Origin: an uncultured Eubacteriales bacterium
GTDB lineage: Bacteria; Bacillota; Clostridia; Christensenellales; Aristaeellaceae
Reading direction: 5' to 3'
NCBI GenBank assembly: GCA_902793325.1
Contig: CADBCY010000009.1
Span: forward strand, 1-64,000
DNA: 64,000 bases
The notes under the pieces are model-generated. The model worked only from the letters and a program-made list of their open reading frames with translations. It did no database searches and was not told where the DNA came from. Of this stretch, positions 44,539 through 53,315 are shown piece after piece (position 1 is the first letter of the stretch; each line of letters begins with the position of its first letter). Both the position numbers and the translations under genes were made by a program.

Positions 44539-46023
44539 TTACCAGAGATTTGTGCGGATCACGCGCTCCGCAAAGACCGCATAGCGCCGGTTCCACGCTT
44601 CGACATCCTTCGGTTCATAGACGCTCTGCGGGAAGGTGTTCGCGGAAACCCGGCGCATGGACTCCTTGTCCTTCAGCTCGCCGCAGGCATAGCATTGCAG
44701 CAGCAGGTTGCCCACGCCGCTCCCCTCGTACAGCCCGGTATACACCGGATAGCCGCAGGCGTTGGCTGCGTACTGCGCAAGCAGGCGGTTGCGGCTGCCC
44801 CCGCCCATCATGTAGATCCGGTCGATCCTGCGGTCGGCGGCCTTCAGCAGGGCGTCCAGGTAGCGCCGGTATTCCAGCACCATGCTCCGGTAGACGATGC
44901 CGGCGATCGCGGGCACGTCGTTGCGGTCCACGTCCACGCCGAAGTCGCGCCGGATGGCGGCGGTGATCGCGCCCAGCATGTCCTCCGGGCCGTAGAAGTC
45001 CCGCCCGTTGATGTCGATGGAGAGGTCGTTCTCCCCCGCGCCCTCCGCCAGGTTGACGATCTCCTCGTAGGAATACCTGCCCCACTGGCTCTTGCACTGT
45101 TCGATGATCCACGTGCCGGTCATGTTGCGCTTGAACATGTTCTTGCCGAAGGGGGCGCTGGAATTGTTGAAGTTGTTCTCGTAGGCGATGTCGTTGATTA
45201 CGGGCGCGTCCGTCTCAATGCCCATCAGCGCCCAGGTGCCGCAACTGATGAAGCCCCAGTTGCGTCCGTTGTCCGGCACCGCGGTCAGGGCGCAGACGGT
45301 GTCATGGGTACAGCTCGTGACGATGCGGACGGGCCCTTCCAGTCCCGCCGCCCTGACGATCGCGGGGTCCACCTGGCCGATGCAGGTGCCGGGGCCGACG
45401 ACCCTGGTGCACAGGCCGGCGGGAAGGCCGAAGCGCTCGAACACCTCCGCGTCCCAGGCGTCCCGGCGGAAATCGTACAGCCGCCCGAAGGTGGGCATGG
45501 ATCGCTCGCAGCAGGCCTCCGCGCCCAGCATATAGTGCATGGCGTCCGCCACGAACAACATGCCCCTGGGGTCGTCCAGCGAGGGATCGTCGTCCAGCTT
45601 CATGCTCAGCAGCATGCGCAGCGGATCGGAGGGCATGCGCTGGTTGCCGTTGCGCTCATACAGCGCCCGCTCTCCGAACGCCGCCTCGATCAGCGGCTGC
45701 GTGCGCTCGACCGTGTTGACGGTACGGTAGGAGACCGGCAGGTGGTTCAGGTTGCCGTCGCGGTTCAACACCGAGAAATCCCCGCCCCAGGAGCACACGC
45801 TGAGGCTGTCCAGGCGTGGGCCGTACTTTTCCGCGTAAAGGGACAGCGCGTGCTGGATATCATCGTTGAAGCGGTAGAGATTGCGGTAATCCCTGCCGTG
45901 GACGCGCGTGAATTGGGTCCGGAAGCGATAGATCGGGTCCGTCCTCAGGACGCCGCCGTCCAGATAGCCGACGATCGCGCGGCCGCTCTCGGAGCCCATG
46001 TCGATCGCAAGATGCATGCCCAT
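44539..46023 (-). CDS. rhaB: Rhamnulokinase-family sugar kinase (FGGY)
   Basis: A 494-residue FGGY kinase. AIDMGSESGRA is the N-terminal phosphate loop, CSWGGDFSVL the rhamnulokinase-type substrate segment, and MMGGGSRNRLL with GNLLLQCYACGEL the C-terminal ATP domain. It should phosphorylate a ketose at O-1. The ATG at 46023 is chosen because GGAGG precedes it and the longer frame adds non-family residues. It lies between the LacI regulator and the aldolases. No rhamnose isomerase gene is present, so the substrate may be a ketose delivered by the divergent importer/epimerase operon. Confidence 0.8.
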   Translation of the reverse strand: MGMHLAIDMGSESGRAIVGYLDGGVLRTDPIYRFRTQFTRVHGRDYRNLYRFNDDIQHALSLYAEKYGPRLDSLSVCSWGGDFSVLNRDGNLNHLPVSYRTVNTVERTQPLIEAAFGERALYERNGNQRMPSDPLRMLLSMKLDDDPSLDDPRGMLFVADAMHYMLGAEACCERSMPTFGRLYDFRRDAWDAEVFERFGLPAGLCTRVVGPGTCIGQVDPAIVRAAGLEGPVRIVTSCTHDTVCALTAVPDNGRNWGFISCGTWALMGIETDAPVINDIAYENNFNNSSAPFGKNMFKRNMTGTWIIEQCKSQWGRYSYEEIVNLAEGAGENDLSIDINGRDFYGPEDMLGAITAAIRRDFGVDVDRNDVPAIAGIVYRSMVLEYRRYLDALLKAADRRIDRIYMMGGGSRNRLLAQYAANACGYPVYTGLYEGSGVGNLLLQCYACGELKDKESMRRVSANTFPQSVYEPKDVEAWNRRYAVFAERVIRTNLW

Positions 46024-46068
46024 TGGATCAGCCTCCTTCACTCGGTGAAAAGGATCGTTCAAGACCGG

Positions 46069-47064
46069 TCAGACCGTGGCCCGCTCGATGAGCTCGACGT
46101 CGAGGATGAGGTCCTCCACCGTTTCCCCCTTCAGCATGCGGATGATGGAATCCGCGGCCAGCGCGCCGAAGCGGCGGTACTGCTGGCGCACCGTGGTGAG
46201 CGGCGGCGTGATGCGCCGGCTCAGGGGAATATCGTCCATGCCCATCAGCGCGATTCCTTCGGGAACGGCCACGTGAGCCTCGTTCAGATACTGCGCGCCT
46301 CCGATCGCCAGGATGTCGGAGGTGTAGAACACCGAATCACAGTGGAGCCCGGAGCGCAGGATCCGCTCCGTAACCTGCCTGCCGCCCTCGTAGGTCACGT
46401 GTTCGACGTGGAAGATGCATCGCGGGTCGAGCGGCCTGCCGTGATCCGCCAGCGCCTTCCGGAAGCCCCGCAGGCGCTGGCGCTGTGTCTCCAGCTCGTC
46501 CTCGAAGAGCACGATCGCCGGGTTGTGCCTGCCGGCGGCCATCAGCCGCTCTCCGGCGAGGCAGCCTCCGCGGTAGTTGTCGCTTCCAATAAAGCAACTG
46601 CCCTTTTCCATGGATGCCGGCGGCGGCTTGCGGTCCACATAGATGATCGGCAGATCGCTCATCAGCGTCTTCGAGCGCTTTCCGCCCACGAAGATGATGC
46701 CCGAGAAGCGGAGATTGCCGAGCATCTCCATGAAGCGCTTTTCCGCCTCCTCGTTTTCAAAGGTGTCGCAGATCACCGCCGTATAGCCATGGCGGAACAG
46801 CTCGCTCTCGATCTCCTGCACGATGCCCGCGAAATAATCGCTGGTGATATCGCTCACGATCACGCCGATCGCCTTCATGCGATCCTCGCGCAGGCTCTTC
46901 GCCAGCATGTTCGGCTGGTAATTGTATCGATCGATCACTTCCCGCACGCGCTGCTCCGTCTCCTTGGAGAAGCGCCCGTTTCCGTTGATGACGCGGGACA
47001 CGGTGGCCACGGAGGTATTCGCCAGGCGCGCGATCTCCTTGATCGAAAGCTTCCCGTTGTTCAT
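46069..47064 (-). CDS. LacI family transcriptional regulator of the sugar cluster
   Basis: A 331-residue repressor. Residues about 5-55 are the LacI HTH and hinge (SIKEIARLANTSVATVSRVINGNGRFS..., YQPNMLAKSL). The rest is a periplasmic-binding-protein-like effector domain (IGVIVSDITSDYFAGI, GMDDIPLSRRITPPLTTVRQ). The ATG at 47064 has GGAGGAA upstream; an in-frame ATG at 47109 lacks a good site. First gene of the minus operon, divergent from the ABC importer. A LacI/CcpA-type palindrome at 47459-47472 just downstream of the importer promoter is its likely operator. Confidence 0.88.
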   Translation of the reverse strand: MNNGKLSIKEIARLANTSVATVSRVINGNGRFSKETEQRVREVIDRYNYQPNMLAKSLREDRMKAIGVIVSDITSDYFAGIVQEIESELFRHGYTAVICDTFENEEAEKRFMEMLGNLRFSGIIFVGGKRSKTLMSDLPIIYVDRKPPPASMEKGSCFIGSDNYRGGCLAGERLMAAGRHNPAIVLFEDELETQRQRLRGFRKALADHGRPLDPRCIFHVEHVTYEGGRQVTERILRSGLHCDSVFYTSDILAIGGAQYLNEAHVAVPEGIALMGMDDIPLSRRITPPLTTVRQQYRRFGALAADSIIRMLKGETVEDLILDVELIERATV

Positions 47065-47113
47065 GGCGATTCCTTCCTCCGTAAGCGTGATATTGCAGGA
47101 GCATTCCATAGAT

Positions 47114-47143
47114 ACTATATCACAGCCGGAGGAAGTCCGTCAA
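47114..47143 (-). promoter_or_regulatory. Promoter of the LacI regulator/kinase/aldolase operon
   Basis: On the minus strand TTGACG (47138-47143), 18 bases, TATAGT (47114-47119), 50 bases before the regulator start. Bases 47150-47400 hold nothing else I can support. Confidence 0.65.
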
Positions 47144-47415
47144 TCACCTGTGCGCGCGAACCCGGACGGTTTTCTCCGGGAAAGCCGCCGCCGGAAGGCG
47201 CGGGCGGGCTGCGCCACGAACGCATGCCGTCCATGGGCGCGCGGGCGCGTTTTTCGGCGTTCGCGCGGGGATTTCTTCCGTTCGCCCTGTAACGTCAAGA
47301 TTAAGTTTTGTTCGCTAACCGTTGTCTTTCCCATGGAATTTCCCGGCCTAAGCCGCGAAAAATGCCGGAAACTGCAATATAGCAAAAATTTCTTCGCAAA
47401 AATCTAGAGATACTG

Positions 47416-47444
47416 TTGACATTGTGTCTAAGATCGGTTAAAAT
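47416..47444 (+). promoter_or_regulatory. Promoter of the sugar importer operon
   Basis: A perfect TTGACA (47416-47421), 17 bases, TAAAAT (47439-47444); an overlapping TATAAT follows at 47444-47449. The transcript would carry a leader of about 120 bases. Confidence 0.7.
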
Positions 47445-47458
47445 ATAATCGTATTCAG

Positions 47459-47472
47459 AGTAATCGTTTACC
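47459..47472 (+). promoter_or_regulatory. LacI/CcpA-type operator downstream of the importer promoter
   Basis: AGTAATCGTTTACC matches 12 of 14 positions of the cre-like consensus TGWAANCGNTNWCA, with GTAA/TTAC arms about a central CG. It lies at roughly +10 to +25 of the transcript, a classical roadblock position. Confidence 0.55.
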
Positions 47473-47574
47473 CTGTTTTCTCCACGCGCCGGAGAAATGG
47501 CGCCTCACCCCGATCTGTCGGCAGAGTGGTTGACTGCTGTCGAAAGATAATTATTAAATGGAGGAGCGAACAAC

Positions 47575-48642
47575 ATGAAGAAACTGCTTACCCTGATCCT
47601 GGTTGTTGCCATGATCGCCACCATCGCCGGCACGGCGCTTGCCGAGGGCTATCAGGTCCTGAACGGCTTCGATCCCGCGAACTTCAAGAGCGACAAGGAT
47701 CCCTCTGAGTTCAAGATGGCCGTCGTCGTGAAGGGCGTTGCCGACTGGTTCTCCCGCCTGGAGGAAGGCGTGACCGAGTTCGCTGAGAAGTATGGCGTGG
47801 ACGCGCACGTTGAGTTCCCCGCCACCACCGACGCCGCCTCCCAGCTGGAGATCATCGACCAGCTCAAGACCCAGGGTTATGACGCCATCATCGTGGTGCC
47901 GAACGACTCCGCCGCCCTGGAGAACACCTTCAAGGACGCCATGGAGAAGGGCATCGTCGTCATCGGCCACGAGGCTTCCAACCTGACCAACTGCCTGTAT
48001 GACACCGAGGCCTTCAACGCGCAGACGAACGCCGAAGCCAAGGCAGACGCGCTGATCGAGGCCACCGGCGGCGAGGGCAAGTACGCCATCATGGTCGGCT
48101 ACACCACTGCCATCACCCACATGGACTACGCCACCCGCGAGGTTGATTACCTGAAGGAGAAGGCCCCGGGCCTGGAGCTGATCAACGACGGCGCCATCCC
48201 CACCTGCGAGTCCAAGGAATCCACCACCACCGCCTATGAGCAGGCCAAGCAGGTCCTGAAGGCCAACCCCGACCTGAAGGGCTTTGTGTGCCACTGCTCC
48301 ACCGACGCGGCGGGCGTCTCCCAGGCTGTTGAAGAGATGGGCCTCGACGGCCAGGTCATGATCATCGGCGCCGGCGTTCCCTCCGTGTACGCCGAGCAGC
48401 TGAAGGACGGCCTGATCTACTGCGTCACCACCTGGGATCCCAAGCTGTCCGGCTACGTTGCCTGCCTGACCGCCTACAAGGTGCTGACCGGCGAGCCCGT
48501 GGGCGACGGCTCCGACCTGTCTGACGGCGGCGCGGCTCCCGGCTACGAGGCTGTCAAGCTGGTCCTGGACGACGGCAACAACTGCCTGCTCGGCAGCGCG
48601 CCCTGCGTTGCGACCGCTGAGAACGTCGACGATCTGTTCTAA
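47575..48642 (+). CDS. Sugar ABC transporter substrate-binding protein
   Basis: A 355-residue exported binding protein. The signal peptide is residues 1-23 (ending AGTALA). The mature Peripla_BP_4 fold has FKMAVVVKGVADWFSRLEEG, DAIIVVPNDSAALENTF, VVIGHEASNL and GFVCHCSTDAAGVSQAVEE, in the RhaS/autoinducer-2-like branch. A strong GGAGGAG site precedes it. First gene of the importer operon. Two hairpins after its stop (48656-48713) probably favour its overproduction over the downstream ATPase and permeases. Confidence 0.88.
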   Translation: MKKLLTLILVVAMIATIAGTALAEGYQVLNGFDPANFKSDKDPSEFKMAVVVKGVADWFSRLEEGVTEFAEKYGVDAHVEFPATTDAASQLEIIDQLKTQGYDAIIVVPNDSAALENTFKDAMEKGIVVIGHEASNLTNCLYDTEAFNAQTNAEAKADALIEATGGEGKYAIMVGYTTAITHMDYATREVDYLKEKAPGLELINDGAIPTCESKESTTTAYEQAKQVLKANPDLKGFVCHCSTDAAGVSQAVEEMGLDGQVMIIGAGVPSVYAEQLKDGLIYCVTTWDPKLSGYVACLTAYKVLTGEPVGDGSDLSDGGAAPGYEAVKLVLDDGNNCLLGSAPCVATAENVDDLF

Positions 48643-48655
48643 CCACTGATACATC

Positions 48656-48713
48656 GGTTTAATACGCATTAAACCTGAGGCGCTGCCGGGCGGTTTACAC
48701 TTGGCAGCGCCTT
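48656..48713 (+). terminator. Tandem intra-operon hairpins after the binding-protein gene
   Basis: GGTTTAAT/ATTAAACC (48656-48675, 4-base loop), then AGGCGCTGCC/GGCAGCGCCT (48678-48712, 15-base loop). Partial terminators or 3'-stability structures typical after binding-protein genes. Confidence 0.55.
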
Positions 48714-48757
48714 GTCGATGCAAGGCGAACACAACGAAGGGAAGGGAGGAATAACCG

Positions 48758-50248
48758 TTGTCTGAGTACATCTTGGACTGCAAGGGCGTATGCAAGTCCT
48801 TCGGCGGCGTGCACGCCCTGCAGAATGTCGACCTGAGAGTAAAGCGCGGCGAGGTGCACTGCCTGGCCGGCGAGAACGGCTGCGGAAAATCCACCATCAT
48901 CAAGGCGATCTCCGGGTTCCAGCCGCAGGATTCCGGCACAATCGAATTCGACGGGACGGTCTATCAGCAGCTCTCGCCGTCGATCTCCATCGACCAGGGC
49001 ATCCAGGTCATCTATCAGGATATGTCGGTCTTCCCGAACCTGACGGTGCAGGAAAACCTGGCCATCAACACCGTGATCTCCAACAAGCAGAAGATCTACA
49101 ATCACAGGCAGCAGCGGGAGATCGCGAAGAAGGTCATGGCGACGCTGGACCTGGACCTGGATCTGGACGACTTGGTCGAAACGCTGCCCGTCGCGGCCAA
49201 GCAGCTGATCGCCATTGCGCGAGCGCTGTACGCCAAGGCGAAATTCCTGATCCTGGACGAGCCCACGACGGCGCTGACCCGCAAGGAGGTCGACCGCCTG
49301 TTTGAGATCATCCGCGACCTGAAGGCCAAGGGGCTCTCCATACTGTTCGTGTCCCACAAGCTGGATGAAATGTACGAGATCTCCGACAGCATTACCATCA
49401 TGCGCTCTGGCCAGGCCGTGTACACCGGTCCCATGGCGACGCTGAGCGAGGAGGATTTCACCCACTACATGACCGGCCGCGACTTCAACGACGTGGACAA
49501 CAAGCACGCCGAGGAGCGCATCCAGTACGACGCAAAGCCGGCCATCGAGCTGAAAGACCTGTCCGGCCCCGGCTTCGCGGGCGTTTCCTTCAAGGTGCAG
49601 CCCGGCGAGATCGTCGGCATCACCGGCCAGTTGGGTTCCGGCCGCTCCGAGCTGTGCAACACGCTGTTCGGCATCGAGCAGGCGACCGGCGGCACCATCA
49701 CCTGCGCGGGCAAGCAGGTGACCATCTCCTCCGTGAAGGACGCGACGAAGAACGGCATCGCGCTGGTTCCCGAGGACCGACTGACCGAGGGCCTGTTCCT
49801 GCCGGTGTCCATCATGGAGAACATCACCGTCGTCAACTTCGACAAGTTCACCAAGGGTGTGACGCTGGACGCCCCGAACCAGATCGCCGAATCCGCGCAA
49901 TGGGTCAAGGATATCCACGTCAAGACCGACGACCATATGCTCCCGGTGCAGACGCTCTCCGGCGGCAACCAGCAGAAGGTGGTTCTGGCGAAGTGGCTGT
50001 CCACAGACCCGAAGATCCTGATCCTCAACGGCCCCACCGTCGGCGTGGACATCGGCGCGAAGTACGACATCTACGCGCTCCTGCGCGAGCTGGCAAAGAA
50101 GGGCCTGGCGGTCCTCGTCGCCAGCGATGACCTGACCGAGGTTTCCAGGCTGTGCGACCGCACCGTGGTCATGCGGGGCGGCATCATGACCGGGGAGATC
50201 GCCGGCAAGGACCTGACCGTCGAAAACCTGACCAAGGCGATCATGTGA
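48758..50248 (+). CDS. Sugar ABC transporter ATP-binding protein
   Basis: A 496-residue duplicated ATPase of the RbsA/MglA family. The first domain has Walker A GENGCGKST and Walker B FLILDEPTTAL; the first signature region is divergent (TLPVAAKQLIAIARAL). The second domain has the family's degenerate P-loop (GQLGSGRSE) and LSGGNQQKVVLAKWL, with ILILNGPTVGVD where Asp-Glu is usually found: the Walker B acidic pair reads Asn-Gly. The start is TTG at 48758, backed by GGGAGGA. Second gene of the importer operon. Confidence 0.88.
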   Translation: MSEYILDCKGVCKSFGGVHALQNVDLRVKRGEVHCLAGENGCGKSTIIKAISGFQPQDSGTIEFDGTVYQQLSPSISIDQGIQVIYQDMSVFPNLTVQENLAINTVISNKQKIYNHRQQREIAKKVMATLDLDLDLDDLVETLPVAAKQLIAIARALYAKAKFLILDEPTTALTRKEVDRLFEIIRDLKAKGLSILFVSHKLDEMYEISDSITIMRSGQAVYTGPMATLSEEDFTHYMTGRDFNDVDNKHAEERIQYDAKPAIELKDLSGPGFAGVSFKVQPGEIVGITGQLGSGRSELCNTLFGIEQATGGTITCAGKQVTISSVKDATKNGIALVPEDRLTEGLFLPVSIMENITVVNFDKFTKGVTLDAPNQIAESAQWVKDIHVKTDDHMLPVQTLSGGNQQKVVLAKWLSTDPKILILNGPTVGVDIGAKYDIYALLRELAKKGLAVLVASDDLTEVSRLCDRTVVMRGGIMTGEIAGKDLTVENLTKAIM

Positions 50249-50261
50249 GGAGGCGAATAAG

Positions 50262-51275
50262 ATGAATAAGAAAACGAAACGGCTCCTCGGCAGAAACGAG
50301 TTTTACGTTGCCGCTATCATCATCGTCCTCGCGCTGATCATCCAGGTGATCTCCGGGCAGTTTATCGCGGTCAACAACCTGGTCGACCTGGCCCGCGCGA
50401 TCATCGTCAACGCGATCTACGCGCTGTGCGGCCTGCTGGCCTTCGTATCCACCGGCGCGGATGTCTCCTTCCCGATGATCGCCGGCATGACGACCTACAT
50501 CATCTTCAAGGTGGCCGAGGTGACCAGCCTTCCGGCGATCGTGCTGGTGCTCATCGCGCTGGCCATCGGCGCGCTGTGCGGCTGCATCAACGGCTTCTTC
50601 ATCGTCAAGTATCACTTCAACTCCCTGATCGTCACGCTGTCCACCTCCGCCATCTGCTACGGCATCGCCTTCGGCGCGCTGAAGGGCGTGCGCATCGACG
50701 TGCCGGAAGCGTTCAAGGGCTTCTCCAAGTGGAACCTGTTCACCGTGCGGAGCAACATCACGGGCCTGGGCGCGAAGATGCACGGCGCCATACTGATCAT
50801 GATACTGCTGTACGTGATCGCCTATCTGGTGCTCCGGCACACGATGGTCGGGCGCTCGATCTACGCCATCGGCGGCGACGAGATCTCCGCGCGCCGCGCC
50901 GGTATCCAGGTCGACAGGGTTCGCTTCGGCGTCTTCGTCGTCAACGGCATGATCGCCGTGATCGGCGGCCTGTGCTACGCCTGCATGTGCAAGAACTGCT
51001 CCCCCATGGAGTACTACGGCGGTGAGAACATCGTCATCGCCGCGATCGTGTTGGGCGGCGTTCGCCTGACCGGCGGCCACGGCACGCTGCTGGGCTGCCT
51101 GCTGGGCACGTTCCTGCTGTCGATGGTCTCCAACTCGCTGACGCTGATCGGCGTGTCCGTTTACTGGCAGAACGTGTTTATCGGCCTGATCATCGTCGGT
51201 GGCGCGTCCATTTCCGCAATCCAGGCGAAGCGCTCCCTGAAGGCCAGTAAGGAGCTCGGAAAGGAGGCGGCTTGA
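50262..51275 (+). CDS. Sugar ABC transporter permease 1
   Basis: A 337-residue BPD_transp_2 membrane protein with about nine helices and motifs LAFVSTGADVSFPMIAGM, STSAICYGIAFG and GGVRLTGGHGTLLGCLLGT. The next gene is a second permease, so the channel is probably a heterodimer. GAGGAG-type site before the ATG, 13 bases after the ATPase stop. Confidence 0.88.
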   Translation: MNKKTKRLLGRNEFYVAAIIIVLALIIQVISGQFIAVNNLVDLARAIIVNAIYALCGLLAFVSTGADVSFPMIAGMTTYIIFKVAEVTSLPAIVLVLIALAIGALCGCINGFFIVKYHFNSLIVTLSTSAICYGIAFGALKGVRIDVPEAFKGFSKWNLFTVRSNITGLGAKMHGAILIMILLYVIAYLVLRHTMVGRSIYAIGGDEISARRAGIQVDRVRFGVFVVNGMIAVIGGLCYACMCKNCSPMEYYGGENIVIAAIVLGGVRLTGGHGTLLGCLLGTFLLSMVSNSLTLIGVSVYWQNVFIGLIIVGGASISAIQAKRSLKASKELGKEAA

Positions 51276-51276
51276 T

Positions 51277-52251
51277 ATGACGACGGTGAAAAAGCTCAAG
51301 ATCAACAGTGACTTCCTAAGAATGCTGGTCATATTGGTCGTGTTCATCGTTGCCGCGACCATCACCTCCGGTTCGAACTTCTTCAGCGTGGTCAGCTTCC
51401 AGACCATGGCGAAGCAGTTGACGGAATACGGCCTGATGTCCATCGCGCTGTCCATGGCCATGATCACCGGCGGCATCGACCTGTCCACCGTGTACATCGC
51501 CAACATGTGCGGCGCCATCGCGTCCCTGACCATCAGCGCCATCGCGCCGGAAGGCCAGTTCATCGGCATACTGTTCGCCTGCATCCTCGCCATCGCGATC
51601 GGCCTGTGCTGCGGCGCGCTGAACGGCTTCCTGGTCTCCGTGGTGGGCGTACCCCCCATGCTGGCGACGCTGGGCACGTATGAGCTGTTCTCCGGCATCA
51701 CCATCGTGCTCTCCAACGGCCAGTCGATCCAGGTCATCCCGCAGTTTACCGTATTTGCGACATTGGAGGTCCTGGGCATCCCACTTCCGTTCATCGTGTT
51801 CGTGATCATGGCGGTCATATTCTCGATCCTGCTGGGCAAGACCGCCTTCGGCCGCAGGGTGCACCTGGTTGGCGTCAACCCGAAGGCCGCGCGCTTTGCG
51901 GGCATTAACAACGAAAAGACCATCATCATGGCCTATACGCTGGGCGGCTTCCTGTGCGCGGTCGCGGGCCTGATCTCGCTGTCGCGCGTGTCCTCTGTTA
52001 AGGCGGACTTCGGCTCCTCCTACGTCATGATGACGATCCTGATCGCCGTTCTGGGCGGCTGCAACCCCGCCGGCGGCTGGGGCGAGATCCCCGGCGTGGC
52101 CACGGCGGTGCTCGTGCTGCAGGTCATTTCCCAGTGGCTGACCGCCGTCCCGTGGATCAACGGCTACTATCGCCAGGCCCTGTACGGCATCCTGCTGCTC
52201 GGCTTCATGACCTACAAGTTCTACCGCGACAAGGGCACCCAGCGGCGCTGA
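51277..52251 (+). CDS. Sugar ABC transporter permease 2
   Basis: A 324-residue BPD_transp_2 permease: IALSMAMITGGIDLSTVYIANMCGA and IAVLGGCNPAGGWGEIPGVATAVL are the family segments. It starts one base after the previous stop (AAAGGAGG lies within that gene's end). Pairs with 50262-51275. Confidence 0.88.
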   Translation: MTTVKKLKINSDFLRMLVILVVFIVAATITSGSNFFSVVSFQTMAKQLTEYGLMSIALSMAMITGGIDLSTVYIANMCGAIASLTISAIAPEGQFIGILFACILAIAIGLCCGALNGFLVSVVGVPPMLATLGTYELFSGITIVLSNGQSIQVIPQFTVFATLEVLGIPLPFIVFVIMAVIFSILLGKTAFGRRVHLVGVNPKAARFAGINNEKTIIMAYTLGGFLCAVAGLISLSRVSSVKADFGSSYVMMTILIAVLGGCNPAGGWGEIPGVATAVLVLQVISQWLTAVPWINGYYRQALYGILLLGFMTYKFYRDKGTQRR

Positions 52252-52323
52252 TCCGCACGGTAACCGACAACGGGCCGCCGTGTGCGGCGGCCCCTGGACC
52301 ACAACCAAGAAAGGACGATTTGC

Positions 52324-53193
52324 ATGAAGTACGGCATTTACTATTCCTATTGGGAGAAGGCCTGGCGCGCGGATTACATCCCGTACGTGAAGAAGGTCAA
52401 GGACCTGGGCTTTGACATCCTCGAGGTCGGCTGCCATCACTTCCTGGATATGGACGACGAATTCCTGACCTCCCTGAGGAAGGAAGCCGAGTCGCAGGGC
52501 ATCGTCATCACCGGCGGCTACGGCCCCGACAAGGCCCACGACATCGCCAACGCGGACCCGGCCATCGTGAAGGCGGCCTTTGACAAGTACGAGGCGACCT
52601 TCAAGAAGATGAAGACCGCGGGCGTCAAGTGGCTCGGCGGCGGGCTCTACTCCTACTGGCCGGTTGATTACAGCCTGCCGATCGACAAGCCCGGCGACCG
52701 CGCGCGCTCCATCGCCAACATCCGTACCCTGGCCGACATGGCCGCCGAGTACGACATCTCCCTCGGCATGGAGGTCCTCAACCGCTTCGAGGGCTACATC
52801 CTCAATACCTGCGAGGAGGCCGTGGACTTCGTCGATAAGGTGGGCAAGAAGAACGTCTACATCATGCTGGACACCTTCCACATGAACATCGAGGAGGATT
52901 CCTTCGTCGAGGCCGTGAAGCTCGCGGGCGACCGGCTGGGCCACCTGCACGTGGGCGAGGCGAACCGCCACTGCCCCTTCCCCGGCGGGCGCATCCCGTG
53001 GAAGGAGATCGGCGACGCGCTGCACGAGGTCGGCTACAACGGCAACATCGTCATGGAGCCGTTCGTCCTCGAGGGCGGCGAGGTCGGCCGCGATATCCGC
53101 GTCTGGCGCGACCTGTCCAACGGCGCGACCATAGAGAAGCTGGATCAGGACGCCGCGGACTCCGTGAAGTTCCTGCGCGGCCTGTGGGGCTGA
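52324..53193 (+). CDS. Ketose 3-epimerase (D-tagatose/D-psicose 3-epimerase family)
   Basis: A 289-residue TIM-barrel protein, the usual family length. The four metal ligands are visible: Glu in GMEVLNRFE, Asp in IMLDTFHMN, His in GHLHVGEANR and Glu in VMEPFV. The family epimerises free ketoses at C-3 with Mn or Co (D-fructose/D-psicose, D-tagatose/D-sorbose, L-ribulose/L-xylulose). The ATG at 52324 follows AGAAAGGA. Last gene of the importer operon and so probably acts on the imported sugar before the kinase of the divergent operon. Confidence 0.82.
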   Translation: MKYGIYYSYWEKAWRADYIPYVKKVKDLGFDILEVGCHHFLDMDDEFLTSLRKEAESQGIVITGGYGPDKAHDIANADPAIVKAAFDKYEATFKKMKTAGVKWLGGGLYSYWPVDYSLPIDKPGDRARSIANIRTLADMAAEYDISLGMEVLNRFEGYILNTCEEAVDFVDKVGKKNVYIMLDTFHMNIEEDSFVEAVKLAGDRLGHLHVGEANRHCPFPGGRIPWKEIGDALHEVGYNGNIVMEPFVLEGGEVGRDIRVWRDLSNGATIEKLDQDAADSVKFLRGLWG

Positions 53194-53215
53194 TCGCTTC
53201 AATCCGCACCCAAAT

Positions 53216-53262
53216 AAGCGGCTGTCTCGAAACCGAGGTTTCGAGACAGCCGCTTTCTCTGC
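53216..53262 (+). terminator. Terminator of the importer/epimerase operon
   Basis: A perfect stem of up to 19 bp (AAGCGGCTGTCTCGAAACC and its complement) with a minimal loop, followed by TTTCTCT; 22 bases past the stop. Confidence 0.85.
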
Positions 53263-53315
53263 CGCAGCGCCCATAAAGCCCCTAAACGCGCAACATCATC
53301 GCCCGGTTACGGCCC

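Noticed and set aside
44527..47292. A 921-codon plus-strand open frame across the kinase and LacI genes
   Set aside because: Antisense shadow of the rhamnulokinase and LacI regulator genes, with low-complexity composition.
47554..48939. A Val/Gly/Leu-rich 461-codon minus-strand frame
   Set aside because: Antisense to the sugar-binding protein gene; repeated GV/GL composition results from its codon usage.
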